A stretch of 64,000 nucleotides of DNA from Rhizomys pruinosus (GCA_009823505.1 VZQC01013302.1:708788-772787); one strand, 5' to 3'. Counted from the first letter of the stretch, positions 32,311 through 45,038 are shown. A program made the numbers and translations. The notes: generated by a model from the sequence alone, not told the origin.

Positions 32311-32729
32311 ATTATTAGTCAGATATCTCAAAAGGAACAGAACTGATAGAATATACATATCTTTGAATCAGAATGTATATTTTTAATATCTGTTTGTGTG
32401 TGTGTGTGTGTGATTTATTAGACTCATTTACAAAATAGAGTCTAAGTAGTCCAACAATGGCTGTGCCACACTGAAGAAGTTGATAATCCAGTGTCTTTCA
32501 ATTCAGAAGTCTGGATGTCTCAGCATTCTCAATCTAGTGCTGAAAGCTTGGAAGATTCCTAGAGAGCTACTGACCTTCAGTCTGAAGAAGTCAGTAAAGT
32601 GCTGTCCATATTTAAGGTGGGTCTTCTGGCTTCAACTAATCTGATCAAGAATATTCCTTGCAGGAGTGTGCACTGGGTTGTGTTTTAGTTGATTCCAGAT
32701 CAAATTGACAAGAAAGATTAGCCATCACA
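32311..32729 (-). repeat. ERVL-type LTR (MT2-like), solo
   Basis: On the minus strand it begins TGTGATGGCTAATC and ends ...GATATCTGACTAATA. GGATGTCTCAGCATTCTCAATCTAGTGCTGAAAGC (32513) aligns with the LTR of the ERVL provirus at 19267, with greater divergence. A (TG)n (32393-32412) interrupts it. Confidence 0.78.
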
Positions 32730-33290
32730 CCACGCTAGTCCAGCCAGAAATAGGATATTCATATCCAACCAGGATATGAATCATGTCTTTCTCTAGAATT
32801 TCCATGGAGTATATGTTACCTTCCCATTAATATCTTAATAGTCATCTTAATTATGAGACCAATTGCTGAGATATCACAATGCTTTACTTCAAGTAAACCC
32901 TTGAAGTAGCCAAACATTTCATTGCTAACACTATTCACCTTGCTTTTTTCTATCATTTAAGCATTCTAGAAATTTATCTGATCACAGTAAAAGAAAAGTA
33001 CATTATAACAGTTTGAGAGAGTGAGAGACAGAGACCATATTCACATCTTTTATTGTGGTATACTGTTACAATTTGTCTGTTTTATTATAATTGTTACTAC
33101 TCTCTTACTATATCAGATTTAAAAAAATGTGTACCATAAGTATGTACATATAGGAAAAAGCAATAGATATAGGGTCCCAGTATTATCTACATTCACTGGA
33201 AGCCTACTACAGACAACACTGAGCATCTTGGAATGCATGTCTTTTGAATTACTTGTTGTTGTACGTACCTTTCTTGAAAGGCCTAGTCTC
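32730..33290. other. Gap without a recognised feature
   Basis: Unassigned AT-rich sequence. No repeat family or plausible exon seen. Confidence 0.45.
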
Positions 33291-33292
33291 AA

Positions 33293-33400
33293 ATGGGCAC
33301 AATGGCACACATCTCCAATCGCAGCATCAGAAGCTGAGGTAAGCACTTCATCAAGAACTCAAGACCAGCCTGGGCCATCTAAACAGGACCCTGATTCATA
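33293..33400 (+). repeat. B1-related SINE, old
   Basis: GGGCACAATGGCACACATCTCCAATC...CTCAAGACCAGCCTGGGCCATC has the B1 order of blocks but is strongly diverged. Confidence 0.65.
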
Positions 33401-33615
33401 AAAGCAAAATAATAAGTAAACAAAAAATAAGCAAGCAAACACTATCTCCAAATTCAGTCAGATGCTGACATTTGGGGCTGGGATTTCAGCATGAATTTGG
33501 GAGAGACAACTCGCTCCACAACAATATATTAAAGGGAAAAGAGAAGGGAAATGGTATTTTGTTCCATTTTTTTTAGAATCAAATCATGTTTCATATACTG
33601 TAAAATTCCATCCTT

Positions 33616-33832
33616 GGGAGCTAGTCACACAACTTAGCAGTTAAAAACACTTGCTGCTCTCCCAGTGGACCCAGTTGGGTTCCCAGCACTCACGTGGTGG
33701 CTCACAACTGTTTTGTGACACCAGTTCCAGGGACCCCATGCCCTCTTCTGGCTTCTGTGGGCATTGTGCTCATGTGCTACATTTATATACATGCAGGCAA
33801 AACACTCATGTATGCAAAATAAATTTTAATTT
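33616..33832 (+). repeat. B2/B3 SINE, old
   Basis: TTGGGAGCTAGTCACACAACTTAGCAGTTAAAAACACTTGC to CATGCAGGCAAAACACTCATG with an A/T-rich tail. Confidence 0.83.
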
Positions 33833-36437
33833 TTTAAAATTGACTCAAAATGTACAGTTTATTTCATGGGACTGTTCAAGACAAAATCTACAAATATTTG
33901 CTTTCCTGAAGAAAATTAGTGGTCTCTTTTTTCATTTCGTCCATTTCAAGCTTTATTTAATGTTTTTCTCCCAGATATCTTTATTGATACCGAGTTGGAT
34001 AGCAAAATACTAAAAATAAATAGATGACTGGGCAAGAGTCTGGGTTCTAAGCCCTCATATATCTGTGTTGACACCGTGGTGTCTTGAAGAGCTTTCCTGG
34101 GTAAGAACTTATCCCCCTGGCAGTAACATGCTCCAAACTAAGCCTTGGAAGTAGGAAGCTGTGACCTAAACCCTAAACTTTAATGCACTGGTCACCAGGT
34201 AGCAAAGTGAATCAGTTCCTCAGAAGGCTGATGCTACTTTAACTTCATAGTACAAAGTCACTTATTAAGAACACATACATTTTAGCTTGCTTTTTTCTAA
34301 AATGTATAAAATTTAGTAGAAAAGTAACTGTGAGTTAAAATTCACAGAACCTCTTGAAGATGGGCTTATGGAATTCAATAGCCTTCAGAAAATCTTAAGA
34401 ACATTGAGAAGACACTGGTGAAAGTGAGAAGGTGACATATTTTAATTGCTGAATTTTTACATAATTATCATGTTCCAGAATGATGAATCTTATTATCTTA
34501 TTTTCTCTTTTTAAGTTCTTATCTTTTTCACCAAATGGTTTATTTAAATTTGGAATCCAAATGTCTATAAGCTCATCTTTCAATTCAACCACTAGTTGCT
34601 TAAATCATGGTGGGAGGGAAGAGCTAGAAATGATGCAGTGCAGCTTTCCTCTGGATAGATACACATGGAGGCTTTCACTGACCAGGGTAGAAAGTACAGC
34701 CTGACTCAAATGCAGCAAGTAACGGTCTTATAATGGTTCATTGTCTTGCCAATTACAACATCACCTTTGTTAAAATATTGCTTTCTTCTTGTCACTGCTT
34801 GGTAGTCCCTGGTTCTCCTTAACGATAAACTTCATTTTCTCTATAACAAAGCAAGTGGTGTATACATTCTTCAATAGTAAATCAGATACTCTATAATACA
34901 TGTGCATACACATATTTGTGTGGAGAGAGACAAGTTCACATATTTATAGAAGATAAATATCTAGACTATATGATTATCATCCATTAAGATAAAATAAGGA
35001 AATGAGTATATGCACACACATAAAGATGTTTGGTTTTAAAGATGAAAGATAAGCCTCTATCTATGGCTTTGTTTTATGAACCGTACCATTTATATATCTT
35101 ATATTTTCTAGAATAAATTTTCCACAAAGTAAGTTTCTCTTAGTAGGAAATATGTAAGCCACTTTATAGATATTTGGAAGTAAAATATACTATTGTAATT
35201 AAATAAAATTGCTTTTTCTTACCTTAGAAACAAGCTACTACATACCAGCATGCCAATTATTGTTCCTTTGTGTTTGCCTGTGGGATGCTGGTGCCCACGG
35301 GAGAGTAAAGAAATGTGCTAAATCACTGCTGTTTTTCTTGATAGTCCATTGATCCAAAAGCCCATTGAAGACACTTAGATTAAATCCACAGGAAATACAG
35401 AACAGGGAAGGACTGAGGGAGAAAGGAATGAAGAAGGGAGGAAAAGGGAAATTTCAAATAGCTTGTTTACTTCTAAAACCCCTGGCCTGGTTTATTTTTA
35501 AGTATATTAGAAGTTTTGCTGGTCTCTGAAATAGATTTTGTACATTGTGAGCACTTATACTGATAAAAGTAGTATAATATATCAAAAAAGACATTACTTT
35601 TCTGTTTCATAGCTGAGTTTCCTGGTTTTTTTTTTTCTTTTTAAATGTTAACTTCCTTTGGTTTCATGTCAAATAGCTTCCTTTAAAAACACTAATGTGA
35701 TAGCTCCCAATGGCCCTGTTTAAGACAATGAACCGGACTTGAAGCCTTTTTTTCCTTGATTACCATGGCATCTGATTTCTTCAGCTTCCTTTATTTTAAG
35801 AACAGAGCAGTCTTCCTGGGTAGGACCCCAGAAGAACAGCAGCCTTTTCTTCTGATCTCTCAAAGAGAGACTGTGCAATGTGAGCACTGAGAAAAGAAGA
35901 GCATGATTCAGAGACACTTTCTCTCAAAGGGCTGGAGTCTTGCTTTTTAAACTATTTTCTTAAGGACCGGTCTGTCATCTTACACAAAACAAAAATAAAC
36001 AAAAATGGGACCAAAAGCCCACATATTGAATGTTTTGCACATGGGACACCTGAGCTTTAGGATTGCAGATATTCTATGACTTTTCTTTAGGAAAGTTCTT
36101 ACTTTATATCTGCTGCAGTATACTAACCTGAAAAGTACCTGTAAGCCTTGCTTTGAGGATTAAATGCAAAGAAACTTCAGATGTTTTTTTATTGAAGTAG
36201 AGCTATCACAGAAAAGAAAATGGGGTTATTATTAATGATTTCCTTGTTATCTTTGCCTGAGTTCAGGTACCAGAAATTATAAAGGATAGCAGCCTCAACA
36301 AATGCTGTCACAGAAGCATTCATTTTCCAAAAAGTCCTTAGAATAGGATGAATAGATCCTTAGTAAAGATGGCACAACTTCCTAATATATACCAGTTATA
36401 TAAAAGACCTAAATGTAGAGGTATAAGTCTGAAGAAA
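33833..36437. other. Quiet 2.6 kb, no recognised feature
   Basis: AT-rich sequence with stops in all frames and only short runs of simple repeat. I see no exon-like frame, SINE or LTR. It may hold old, unrecognisable repeats or regulatory sequence, but nothing supports a call. Confidence 0.5.
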
Positions 36438-36605
36438 TGATGGTTGTAATGAGAATGTCACCCATAGTCTCCAAGTTTTGAACACTTTGTTCCCAGTGAT
36501 GTTGTTTTGTGTTGTATAGAAAGTACAGCCTTGTTACAGGAGGCAAATCACTGAGGCAAGAAGCAAGCCACTGGGGATAGACTGTTAGTGTTCAGAGCCA
36601 AGCCC

Positions 36606-36660
<55 letters not shown>

Positions 36661-38428
36661 TCCTGTGCCTGCTTGAAGATGTGAGCTCTCAGCTTTGTCA
36701 TCCAGTGGCTTCCTGCCATGCCTGACCATGGTGAAGGGCTCTCCCTCTGGAGCCATAAGCCAAACAAGCTCCTTTCTATAAGTTTCCATGCTCATGGTGT
36801 TTATCACAGCTACAGAAAAGTAACTAATAACAAAATTTGAAACAAGGAGTAGGCTGTTGCTGTGAAGAACCTGACCATGTTGATTTTTCAAGGGACATTC
36901 TAACAGGAACTGGGAAGACAATAGTTCTGAGTTCAATACAGTTCCAGAGGAAATGAGGACTTAAACACCAATTTGGATATTTTGGTAAATAATTTAGCTG
37001 GAATCTGCCTGCAGCCTAAGATTTTGCCTGATGCTAAATCAATCATAATGGATTAATTTCTTTGGTGGAGAAAATTTCAAGCTAGCCTAACTTTGAATTG
37101 GTGATATGGCTATTAATGGTGAATATTATGCAGATCTAAAATTAAAAAGAGCATGTGGGGCAGAAATAGAAATGTCCATTTGGAGAGAAATGATGAGATG
37201 AAACATAACAGTATTGAAGATAAGGAATATCTAAGAAAAGCATCTTTCTTTGGAAAGGAGATTAGATAGAAAGGCATACACATTTGCACTTGAACAATGG
37301 AAACTGTACCTTCAGGGGAACCACCCATCCAGCTCAGCTTCCAACCTAGAAGAGAAAGCCCAAGTAAATTTCTGCTCCTAGAAACATATAAAAGCTGCTG
37401 GTAATGTGGATGAAGTGGGTAAAGGTACATCTCTAGCTGGCAGCTAACCTGGGCAGTGTCATTCACCTTGTGCTGGCTTTAGAGGCATGAAGGATGCTAG
37501 ATTGAGAGGGTCATCATTTCTTCCTCTGTGGTTTCAGAAGACCACCAAGGCAGTGTGTAGCTGGGGAGACACTCCAAGAAGAACCTTGGAAGCCAAGGGT
37601 CCCTGAGAGGCTATTACATGAAACTATGATGATCAAGCCTGGTTGGCAATGGAGACACCAAGATGTTGGAGATGCCAGAGGCATCTCTACAGGGAGTGGT
37701 AGCAGCCCAAAAGAGTAATGAATATTGAAGGGAGAAAAGGCTGGAAGAGCTGAGCCATCTAAGCACTTTGGAATTAAAATTCCAGACATCAAAAGTGGAG
37801 CTCAGGATTCTGTTTGCCTAGCTAGATTTTGGTCTTGCTTTGGGCTGGTATTTCTTCACTATTCCTCTCTACTCTTCCATTTTGGAATTGGAATCTGTAT
37901 TTCATTCCATTGATGGTTGATGCAAGTATGTGATTGTATAGATTATACTTCAGAGATTGCCTTGAATCTCAGAAGAGATTTTGGACTCTGGACATTTGAA
38001 TAATGTTGAGCCTGCTAAAGAATATGCAGACCTTTAAAGCTGAATTAAGCACTATACACTGTGACATGGTCATGCACTAGGGAAGGAAATGTGGTAGCTT
38101 GAATGTGACTCTCCCCTATAGGAACCATGTGTTTGAACATTTTGTCCTCAATTGGTGTTGCTTTTTTTGAACTGTGGGAAGTATGACCTTCCTGGTGAAA
38201 GCATGTCACTGAGGATGATTTTTGAGAGTTCATACTATTGTCTCATTTCCACTGTTTTTTCTGCCTCCTGTGGCTGCACAAAAATTGTCTCAGCTTTCTG
38301 CTCCACTGCCTCCTACCATGCCTCCTTTGGCATGATGGATCTCTGGAATGTAAGTCAATTAAATTCATCCTTCTATGAATTATTTTGGTCATGATATTTA
38401 TCATATCAACAGAAAAGTAACTTATACA
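36438..38428 (+). mobile_element. Two-LTR MaLR retrotransposon, MT type
   Basis: A 5' LTR (36438-36832), an interior of about 1.26 kb and a 3' LTR (38090-38428), both LTRs in plus orientation and ending ...AGTAACTTATACA or a close form. The interior starts ATTTGAAACAAGGAGTAGGCTGTTGCTGTG, a decayed Leu-type primer site with its usual follow-on. MaLR interiors lack reverse transcriptase, and none is seen here. LTRs are clearly diverged from each other, so this is older than the ERVL and ERVK elements. Most MaLRs survive only as solo LTRs, so this two-LTR copy is relatively complete. Confidence 0.8.
36609..36659. repeat. (TC)n microsatellite in the MaLR 5' LTR
   Basis: About 25 TC units that replace part of the LTR compared with the 3' copy. 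The Arg/Glu-repeat frames across it are not genes. Confidence 0.95.
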
Positions 38429-40142
38429 GAAGATAAATAAAGAAGGTATAAAATCAGTCCTAGAATTGCAAGATAACAGTCACACTTCCTGGGCCCTATA
38501 ACCTCAAGATCTGGTTAATTTAAACTAGAACCACTTCATCATAAATCTCACAGATGTATTGATACCATTATAATAATGCATAACTAAATGTCTTATTCCT
38601 GTGCACCGCTATTCTCATCTGAAATGTAAGACTAATGACCAGTCAGCAACCTCCACTATCCTTGCCAACCATTACGGTTGTGACAATCAGTTAACTTTAG
38701 ACACCTTGTCTGTGCCCTCTCTATAAAACCAGACCCCATCAGATACCAAATTAGAACACCTATTCTGAGCAACTGAGATTTATATTTTTCCCAGAGAATC
38801 ATATTCATTTTGGCTCAGATGAGCTCTTCAGTCTCACACTACAGTGCTCAACTTGTCCCAAAAAGGAATAAGACTAAAGAGGAGAGCACTCTCAGCAAAG
38901 AACAGGATATAATAAAAAGGACATTGAGACTTGAGTGTGGGCTAATAATCTCTGTGTGATCAGAAATGTCAAGGGGAAAAAAATTGTCTTTTTTTTCTTT
39001 TTCATTTTTTAAATAGAAGCATATCTATGTGCACACTAACTTGTTGGTTAGTGTGCACATAGTTTCACTGTTTATTTCAGTTTATCTGTTCTTTATGAGA
39101 AGTGACTTTTGTTTTCTTCTTTTATCTCTACTTAAAAAAATTCTGCTTTGGTTACTCATGCTGTCTGTATAAAACACTGGATAGCCACTGCTATTATTGA
39201 ATGTGAAGATTCCTGAAAAACAAGTATGATTCAATTAAGGTTAAAAAGGAAATAAACTCAGGTTGATTTATTTAGTCATCCAAAGATTTCCATCCTAATA
39301 CTCAAAGATTAAAATTACCTGAGCTGGTCAAGGCAACTGTCACAGATCAAAGAAACAAATCAGGAGGATTTTCCTCCACATGTTAAGGAATGAAAACACA
39401 CCAATGACATCATCGCCACCTTCATCAAGCATCCCACATCTCAGTGGCTTTCTACATGGACTAAGCCTGAGCATTCTTTTACCATTTCTAAAGCTGTTAA
39501 TTCTTTCCTTATGGTAGATATTTGTATGGATATATAGTAGATGAAAAAGTTTGAAAACAGTTGTGTAGTTCACTTTTTGAAATTTGGTGATTTTCTGGCT
39601 TGTATTATTAAGGAGTGCTTAAAACAGGATTGTAATTTTTAAAGGTACTGCCTATGTCATAAATGCTTTATTTTTAAAAGTTTATTAATTAGTTAATAAT
39701 TAATAGACTGCCTAGCTAGGACTGTTAACTCTTACAAAGCAAACTGAAAACCTAAGAGAACAGCAGGCAAATTTTGTAACTATAAAGCCATATAGGAAAG
39801 CAAAGCTCTGTGTGCTGCCCTGGTAGGGAGAGGAGAAGCAGAAGCCTTATCCAAAAATTGAACCCAAACACGTGGCCCTAATGAAAAGAAAATGTCACCA
39901 CTACCCACAGGAGAAAGTGCTCTCAAGAGCCTCACATGCAGCTGCTGGCCTTGCCGCGGGGGGGGGGGGGGGGGGGCGACACTGCTCCAGCAGATAGAGT
40001 CAGCAGTAAATTGCGGGGGGGGGTCCTCTCCCCTTGTCAGATCTTGTGTCTCACCTCTCGCTCCTCCATCCTCCCACATTAGAGAACTGTGCCAGGACAC
40101 TATCTTTAGAAGAAACTATTGTCTAAAACCAACCTCTGCTTT
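38429..40142. other. Quiet 1.7 kb, no recognised repeat; hairpin and poly-G
   Basis: Unassigned sequence. It contains a perfect 16-bp inverted repeat (39025-39062) and a poly-G run (39957-39976) next to a second G run (40015-40023). No exon is supported. Confidence 0.5.
39025..39062. repeat. Perfect 16-bp inverted repeat, 6-nt loop
   Basis: CTATGTGCACACTAAC (39025-39040) and GTTAGTGTGCACATAG (39047-39062) are exact reverse complements around TTGTTG. Pairing stops abruptly on both sides. Confidence 0.9.
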
Positions 40143-40385
40143 GGGGCTAGAGAGATGGCCTAGCGCTTAAGAGCGCCAACTGCTCTTGCAGAGGACCTGG
40201 TTTCGATCCCCAGCACCCACATGGCGGCTGAGAACCGTCTGTAACTCCAATTCCAGGAGAACTCCAGTTCCAGGGGAATCCGAGACCCTCTTCTGACCTC
40301 CGCGGCATTGCACGACACAGGTTCACAAACCTACATGCAGACAGTACATTCATACACATACAAAATAAATAAAATTAAAAAAATA
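40143..40385 (+). repeat. Young B2 SINE with 17-bp internal duplication
   Basis: Same subfamily as 23346-23591, including the 17-mer pair (40243-40259, 40260-40276). The B box has an extra T (GGTTTCGATCCC), which should weaken pol III recognition unless it is a sequencing error. The target duplication is not obvious. Confidence 0.93.
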
Positions 40386-40860
40386 AAACCATAAATAAAT
40401 AAACCTCCACAACCTCAGAGCAAGCTTTGAGAGGCGACTGTGGAGAAAGCTATCTCAGTGCTGTGCTTACTTCCTCCACTCCAGCAACTCCTGGGAGATA
40501 CTTGTGAATGGAGTCCAAGAAAAGCTATGTCTTAAAAGTGCACATTCTACCAAGGCTGATCCACTGATTAAAGCTCCAGTGACAGAACGGAGCTTGGAAT
40601 GTTTCAGCTCTAGCCATTAATTACCATTTACCTGGGTCATCCTTAGCCACTCCTTGCCCACCATTGTTTCTGACTTAAAATCTCCTGACTAACAGATAGA
40701 AAATTTGGAACATATTAACTTAGCAGACCACATACTTCCACCAACCAAAAGTCTGAGTGTCATCTGAAACCTATACCTGAGATTTCTCTTTTGCTGTATC
40801 TGCCTACTTTAATGTTTCTACCAATGTATTTGTTGTTGTTGTTGTTGTCCTCTTTGTTGT
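40386..40860. other. Gap without a recognised feature
   Basis: Unassigned; a short (GTT)n run lies at 40830-40849, next to the B1. Confidence 0.45.
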
Positions 40861-40861
40861 T

Positions 40862-40975
40862 GCTATGTTTTTGAAATAGGGTTTCCCTGTAGCCAGAGCT
40901 GGGTTAGAACTCGTTATGTAGACCAGGCTGGCCTCCAACTCACAGTAATCTGTCCACCTCAGCTTCCCACACCTG
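40862..40975 (-). repeat. B1 SINE, diverged
   Basis: Antisense B1 with GAAATAGGGTTTCCCTGTAGCC and GTAGACCAGGCTGGCC, truncated. Confidence 0.85.
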
Positions 40976-40989
40976 ATTTTTCCAATATA

Positions 40990-41930
40990 TTTCAAATATG
41001 TTTATGACTTTTTTTGTTCTTTACCATAAAAACTTCATGAAACTGTTACTACGTTGGAACATGGAATTTCGGGTAACTTGAATACGTATGCCTGGACCAC
41101 AGTCACACATAGTTAGCTGCACTATGAAGTATCTCTTACCCACTTTGAGGTGAGAGTTGTAGTTTTGTGTCAACATACTAGTGAGAACATGAGCAGCCAT
41201 CATAGAAAAGAAACTGGGGAATCTCAGGGGAATGGAGGATACTGCTCAATCTGCAGGCTAAGCACGGCCAAGAGACCTATCTGCTACACAAATAAAGGAT
41301 GCTCTGGAGAAGACAGTTATGATAAACATCAGATACTTGTGCAATGGAGTCTCAATGTCAGCATAAATCATAGGAAAACTTTGTCTACAAGTTCAACTGA
41401 GACAACCACATGAGACTGAAAGAGTCCATTTTTGACCAAGTGGAAAAGTTGTTGTATTTTTGTCTTCTTCATTTTCATTTCCCCTTTTTTCAAAGAACAT
41501 GGTATATTTGTCTATTTATTCTTTTTTTACTATATTTTAAAAGTGTTATTACTGTATCATCATTATTCTAAAATTATGTTTTTAATGTTGATTTCATTTA
41601 AACCATTTATTAAGTTATTATACACATGTGTTTTTCATTACTGGTAAATTTCTTTTCATTTCTCCTTTTCTTTTCCCCTTTCTTTGGTCCTTGTTTCCCC
41701 TTATTTCTGGTTTAGGTATTTTTCACTTTAAATTGTTTTTAACTTTCTTCTGTTTCTTACATACATTCATTAACTTTGATAATGAATGTTCTCACTATTT
41801 GGAAGTATTCTTGGTTTTTCTTTTCTCACTTTTATATCTCTTACTCTCCTTTTTTCCTTTCTTTTATTTACCTTTGAATCTTCTTTCTTTTTCCTTTTTC
41901 CTTACCCCCCCTTCTTTTTTAATATTTTAT
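40990..41930. other. T-rich gap, no recognised feature
   Basis: Strongly T-rich from 41430. The 116-aa hydrophobic frame at 41628-41978 is a product of the T bias (Phe/Leu/Ser only) and runs into a B2, so I do not call it a gene. Confidence 0.55.
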
Positions 41931-41934
41931 TTTC

Positions 41935-42147
41935 ATTTTTATTTTGTTGAGATAAGTGTATTGCTTGCATGTGTGTAATTCCACCCATGTCACACAGCCT
42001 CCACGGATTCAGAAGAAGGTATTAGATTCCCCTGGAACTGGAGTTACAGTTGGTTGTTAGGCACCATATGGGTTTTGGAAATTGAACGTTAGTCCTCTTC
42101 AAGAACAACCGATGCTCTCAACTGGTGGGCCATCTTTCCAGCCCCAT
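41935..42147 (-). repeat. B2 SINE, antisense
   Basis: Ends ...GTGGGCCATCTTTCCAGCCCC, the antisense B2 head. It is one of two consecutive antisense B2s and has no 17-bp duplication. Confidence 0.88.
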
Positions 42148-42164
42148 GACTTTTCTTTAAAAAT

Positions 42165-42385
42165 TATGTTTTTACTGTTTTGTTTTATGTGTATGAGTGC
42201 ATTGCCTGCATGTATGTAAGTGCTCCCTTGTGGTACAATCCCTGTAGAGGTGAGAAGGGGGCACTGGATCCCCTGGAAACAAAGTTAAGATGGTTGTTAG
42301 CCACTATGTGTGTCCTGAGAATCTATCTCAATTCCTTTGGAAGAGAAGCCGGTGCTATTAAGTGCTGATCCATCTCTCTAGCCCC
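42165..42385 (-). repeat. B2 SINE, antisense
   Basis: Ends ...GCTGATCCATCTCTCTAGCCCC. It is older than 23346 and directly follows another antisense B2. Confidence 0.87.
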
Positions 42386-43080
42386 CTTTTTCTTTATCTC
42401 ATTTATTTTTCATATATATGTACATATATTAATATATATTAAATAATGTTTCATTCTATACCTCAGTCTACATTACTTTTGCCACTTTCTGACTTGTGCA
42501 CATTGGTGATGTACTAGATGTTTCTGATTGATTTTCAGTGTATTTTATATTTTATATGGTTTAATGTTGTTTTAGCACTTATTTTTCTTGTCACTGAGTT
42601 GTATTGGAGACTGATCCTTCAATAAAATTACCCCAAAGCAGAGATGATTTCCTAACCAAAAGATACATAAATGACAACACAGAAATGAACATGAAAATGA
42701 AGGGGGCAACTTGTCTAAAAAAACATAACTCATCAACTCCTGCCCCAGACATATTGATATGGTAAAATGCTGGCTGAAATTTCAAAAGTTGATTCCTTCA
42801 AAGAGCTATGCATAAAAAAAGGAAATCAATGCAGGGCCTGAAGAGAAAAGTCAGCAAAAATGAACATTAAACAAAATGGAAGAGAAAAATCAGTAATATG
42901 AAAATCACCAAAGTAAATGCAAAATGCAGTAAAGAAATTGCATTTTTAAATGAAAATACAAATTTTAGAAGTGAGGAACTCAGTGAAACCCATAAGTAAG
43001 CATGGACAAATGACTTGAGAGAGCATGAAGAATATCAAGACAGAGTACACATCAAGCAATTAAATTACTACACTCAAACA
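42386..43080. other. AT-rich gap without a recognised feature
   Basis: Nothing recognised; possibly old L1-derived A-rich sequence at 42780-43080. Confidence 0.4.
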
Positions 43081-43085
43081 ACAAA

Positions 43086-43292
43086 AAAGACATATGCCAT
43101 CGAGATGGCTCAGCAAATAAAGATGCTTGCCACCATGTGTGACAACCTGAGTTCAAGTCCCAAGACCCATATACTTGAGTGAGAGAACCAACTCCCCCAA
43201 GAGGCCGTCTGACCTTAACATGCATGTCATGCCTCATGTGCAGCATCCACTACACACACACACACATATAAATAAATAAATGGAATAATTTT
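43086..43292 (+). repeat. B3-type SINE (B2 superfamily)
   Basis: CATCGAGATGGCTCAGCAAATAAAGATGCTTGCCACCATGTGTGACAACCTGAG, then GAGAACCAACTCCC and a (CA)n/AATAAATAAATG tail: the B3 layout. Confidence 0.8.
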
Positions 43293-43344
43293 TCTAAAAT
43301 TAAAGAAAAAATATAAATGAGAAGGAAGAACATTTTGAAGAACT

Positions 43345-43908
43345 CATGAGACTATGCTATCCACCAATCCCCAGTTGAAAGGCAAGCTGAGCATCATTAT
43401 TGTTGTATTTCTTTTTATCTGAAAGCAAGTGTGCTGTTACAATGTGAATCTCCTAATGGACCCTAGTATTAACTGAACACTTATTTTCAGACATTGTAAT
43501 TACCATATTTGGGTGGAAGGTATGTATTCATATCTTAGAGTAATATAAAATTAAAGAGAAAAAATGTGAATTTCTAAACATTTTGGAATTAACATACAGT
43601 TTATTTCCGAAGGACATAATTCTGATACATATGTGACCTTTATATAGGCATATTTTGGAACAGTACAAATGGGAGGGAATAAGAACAACATAAGGACTAA
43701 GTCAAAGAACTGATTAATAAAGTTAAATTCTGCCCCAAACAATAAACCTCTCTCCAGAGAAAAAATTTTAAAGACTGAGAGAAAGATTCAGGACATGTAT
43801 GGAAGAAGGCATGAACTGGGGTGGGGTGGGGGTTAGGGAAAAGGGAGCATGTCTAAATTGAACTGAAAAAGATATATGAAATACACAAAACATCGATAAA
43901 AGTATTTT
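43345..43908 (+). repeat. L1 3'UTR, 5'-truncated
   Basis: CCCAGTTGAAAGGCAAGCTGAG...TGGGGTGGGGTGGGGG...ACAAAACATCGATAAAAGTATTTTT matches the 3'UTR at 51630-52205, with more divergence. Confidence 0.85.
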
Positions 43909-44827
43909 TAAAAAGAACTCACATGGTAGAAGACTGAGCTGCAATAAAGTCTAAAGACATAGAATTAATTCAATAAGTTCTAGTAGAAAACTTTCCAAAT
44001 ATAGAGAAAAAACTGTGCAAAAGAAAGAGGCATTTAGAACCACAAATCATATTACCAGAGAATAATCACACCATGACACATTATAGTCAAGATATCTAAA
44101 CTTCACAGCAAAATAACAGTAATAAAATCCATAAAGGAAAACCATGAATTCAACTGCAAAAGCAAACGCATCAGCAAATCAAAGGATCCTCAGCAGCAGA
44201 GCTAAAAGTCAGGAAAGCATGACATGGAATAGTTGAAGACAGAAAGTAATTTCTAATCCAGCCAAGCTCTCTTTTAAAATTGAACAGTAAATAGGAACAT
44301 TTCAAAATAAACACAAACAAGGGCAGTTTATGGACACCAAGCCAGCTCTATGTAAGATGCTTAGAGAGATAATATACACAGAAGCAATGAAGTCTATGAA
44401 AACGGGGGAAGAATACATTTATTTCATTAGAGAAATAGAGCAAAGAAACCTAAGGAGACACCTATTAGGTATAATATACTAAACCAGCAAATTTCTAATA
44501 TTGATAGATAAGAAATAAAGGAAAATATGTAATATAATTGACCAGAAATAGCTAAAAAATTGTAAACTTCTCTCAATAGTAATCTTAAATGTTGGTGACA
44601 TCAAATGTCTAATAAAAAGAAACCTCACTGTCAAAGGCATCAGTAGACTAAAAGTCAATGGATGGATGTAGGTCAATGTATCCAGGCAACAGAAGTGAAA
44701 AACAACCCGCATAGCCATAGTTAAATGAATATCTCATTAAATAGACTTCAAAACAAATTTAGTCAGAAGAAACAAAGTGGAGAATTATATATCACTAAAT
44801 GGAAATGTCCATTAAAAGGTTATGATG

Positions 44828-44973
44828 CTAGGAGTGGTGGTGCATGCCTGTAATCCTGTACTTGGAAGGTAGAGGCAGACAGATCTCTGTGAGTTCAAGG
44901 CCAGCTTGATCTACAAAGTGAGTTCTAGGACAGCTGGGGCTGTAGGCAGACCCTGTCTCAAAAGGACTAAAAA
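44828..44973 (+). repeat. B1 SINE
   Basis: CTAGGAGTGGTGGTGCATGCCTGTAATCC to CCCTGTCTCAAAAGG, followed by a (GAAA)n tail. Confidence 0.92.
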
Positions 44974-44978
44974 AGAAA

Positions 44979-45038
<60 letters not shown>

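Noticed and set aside
33833..36437. Possible host exons in the repeat-poor stretch
   Set aside because: I looked for open stretches bounded by splice-like sites but found only short frames without domain content.
36592..36936. Frames with long Arg-Glu repeats
   Set aside because: They come from the (TC)n at 36609-36659 within an LTR.
39780..40170. 92-106 aa frames around 39.9 kb on both strands
   Set aside because: Each depends on the poly-G run for poly-Gly or poly-Pro, and the run length is unreliable. No recognisable domain.
41628..41978. 116-aa hydrophobic frame that resembles a membrane protein
   Set aside because: The DNA is a T-rich run giving Phe/Leu/Ser, and it ends inside an antisense B2. 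No sign of selection on codons.
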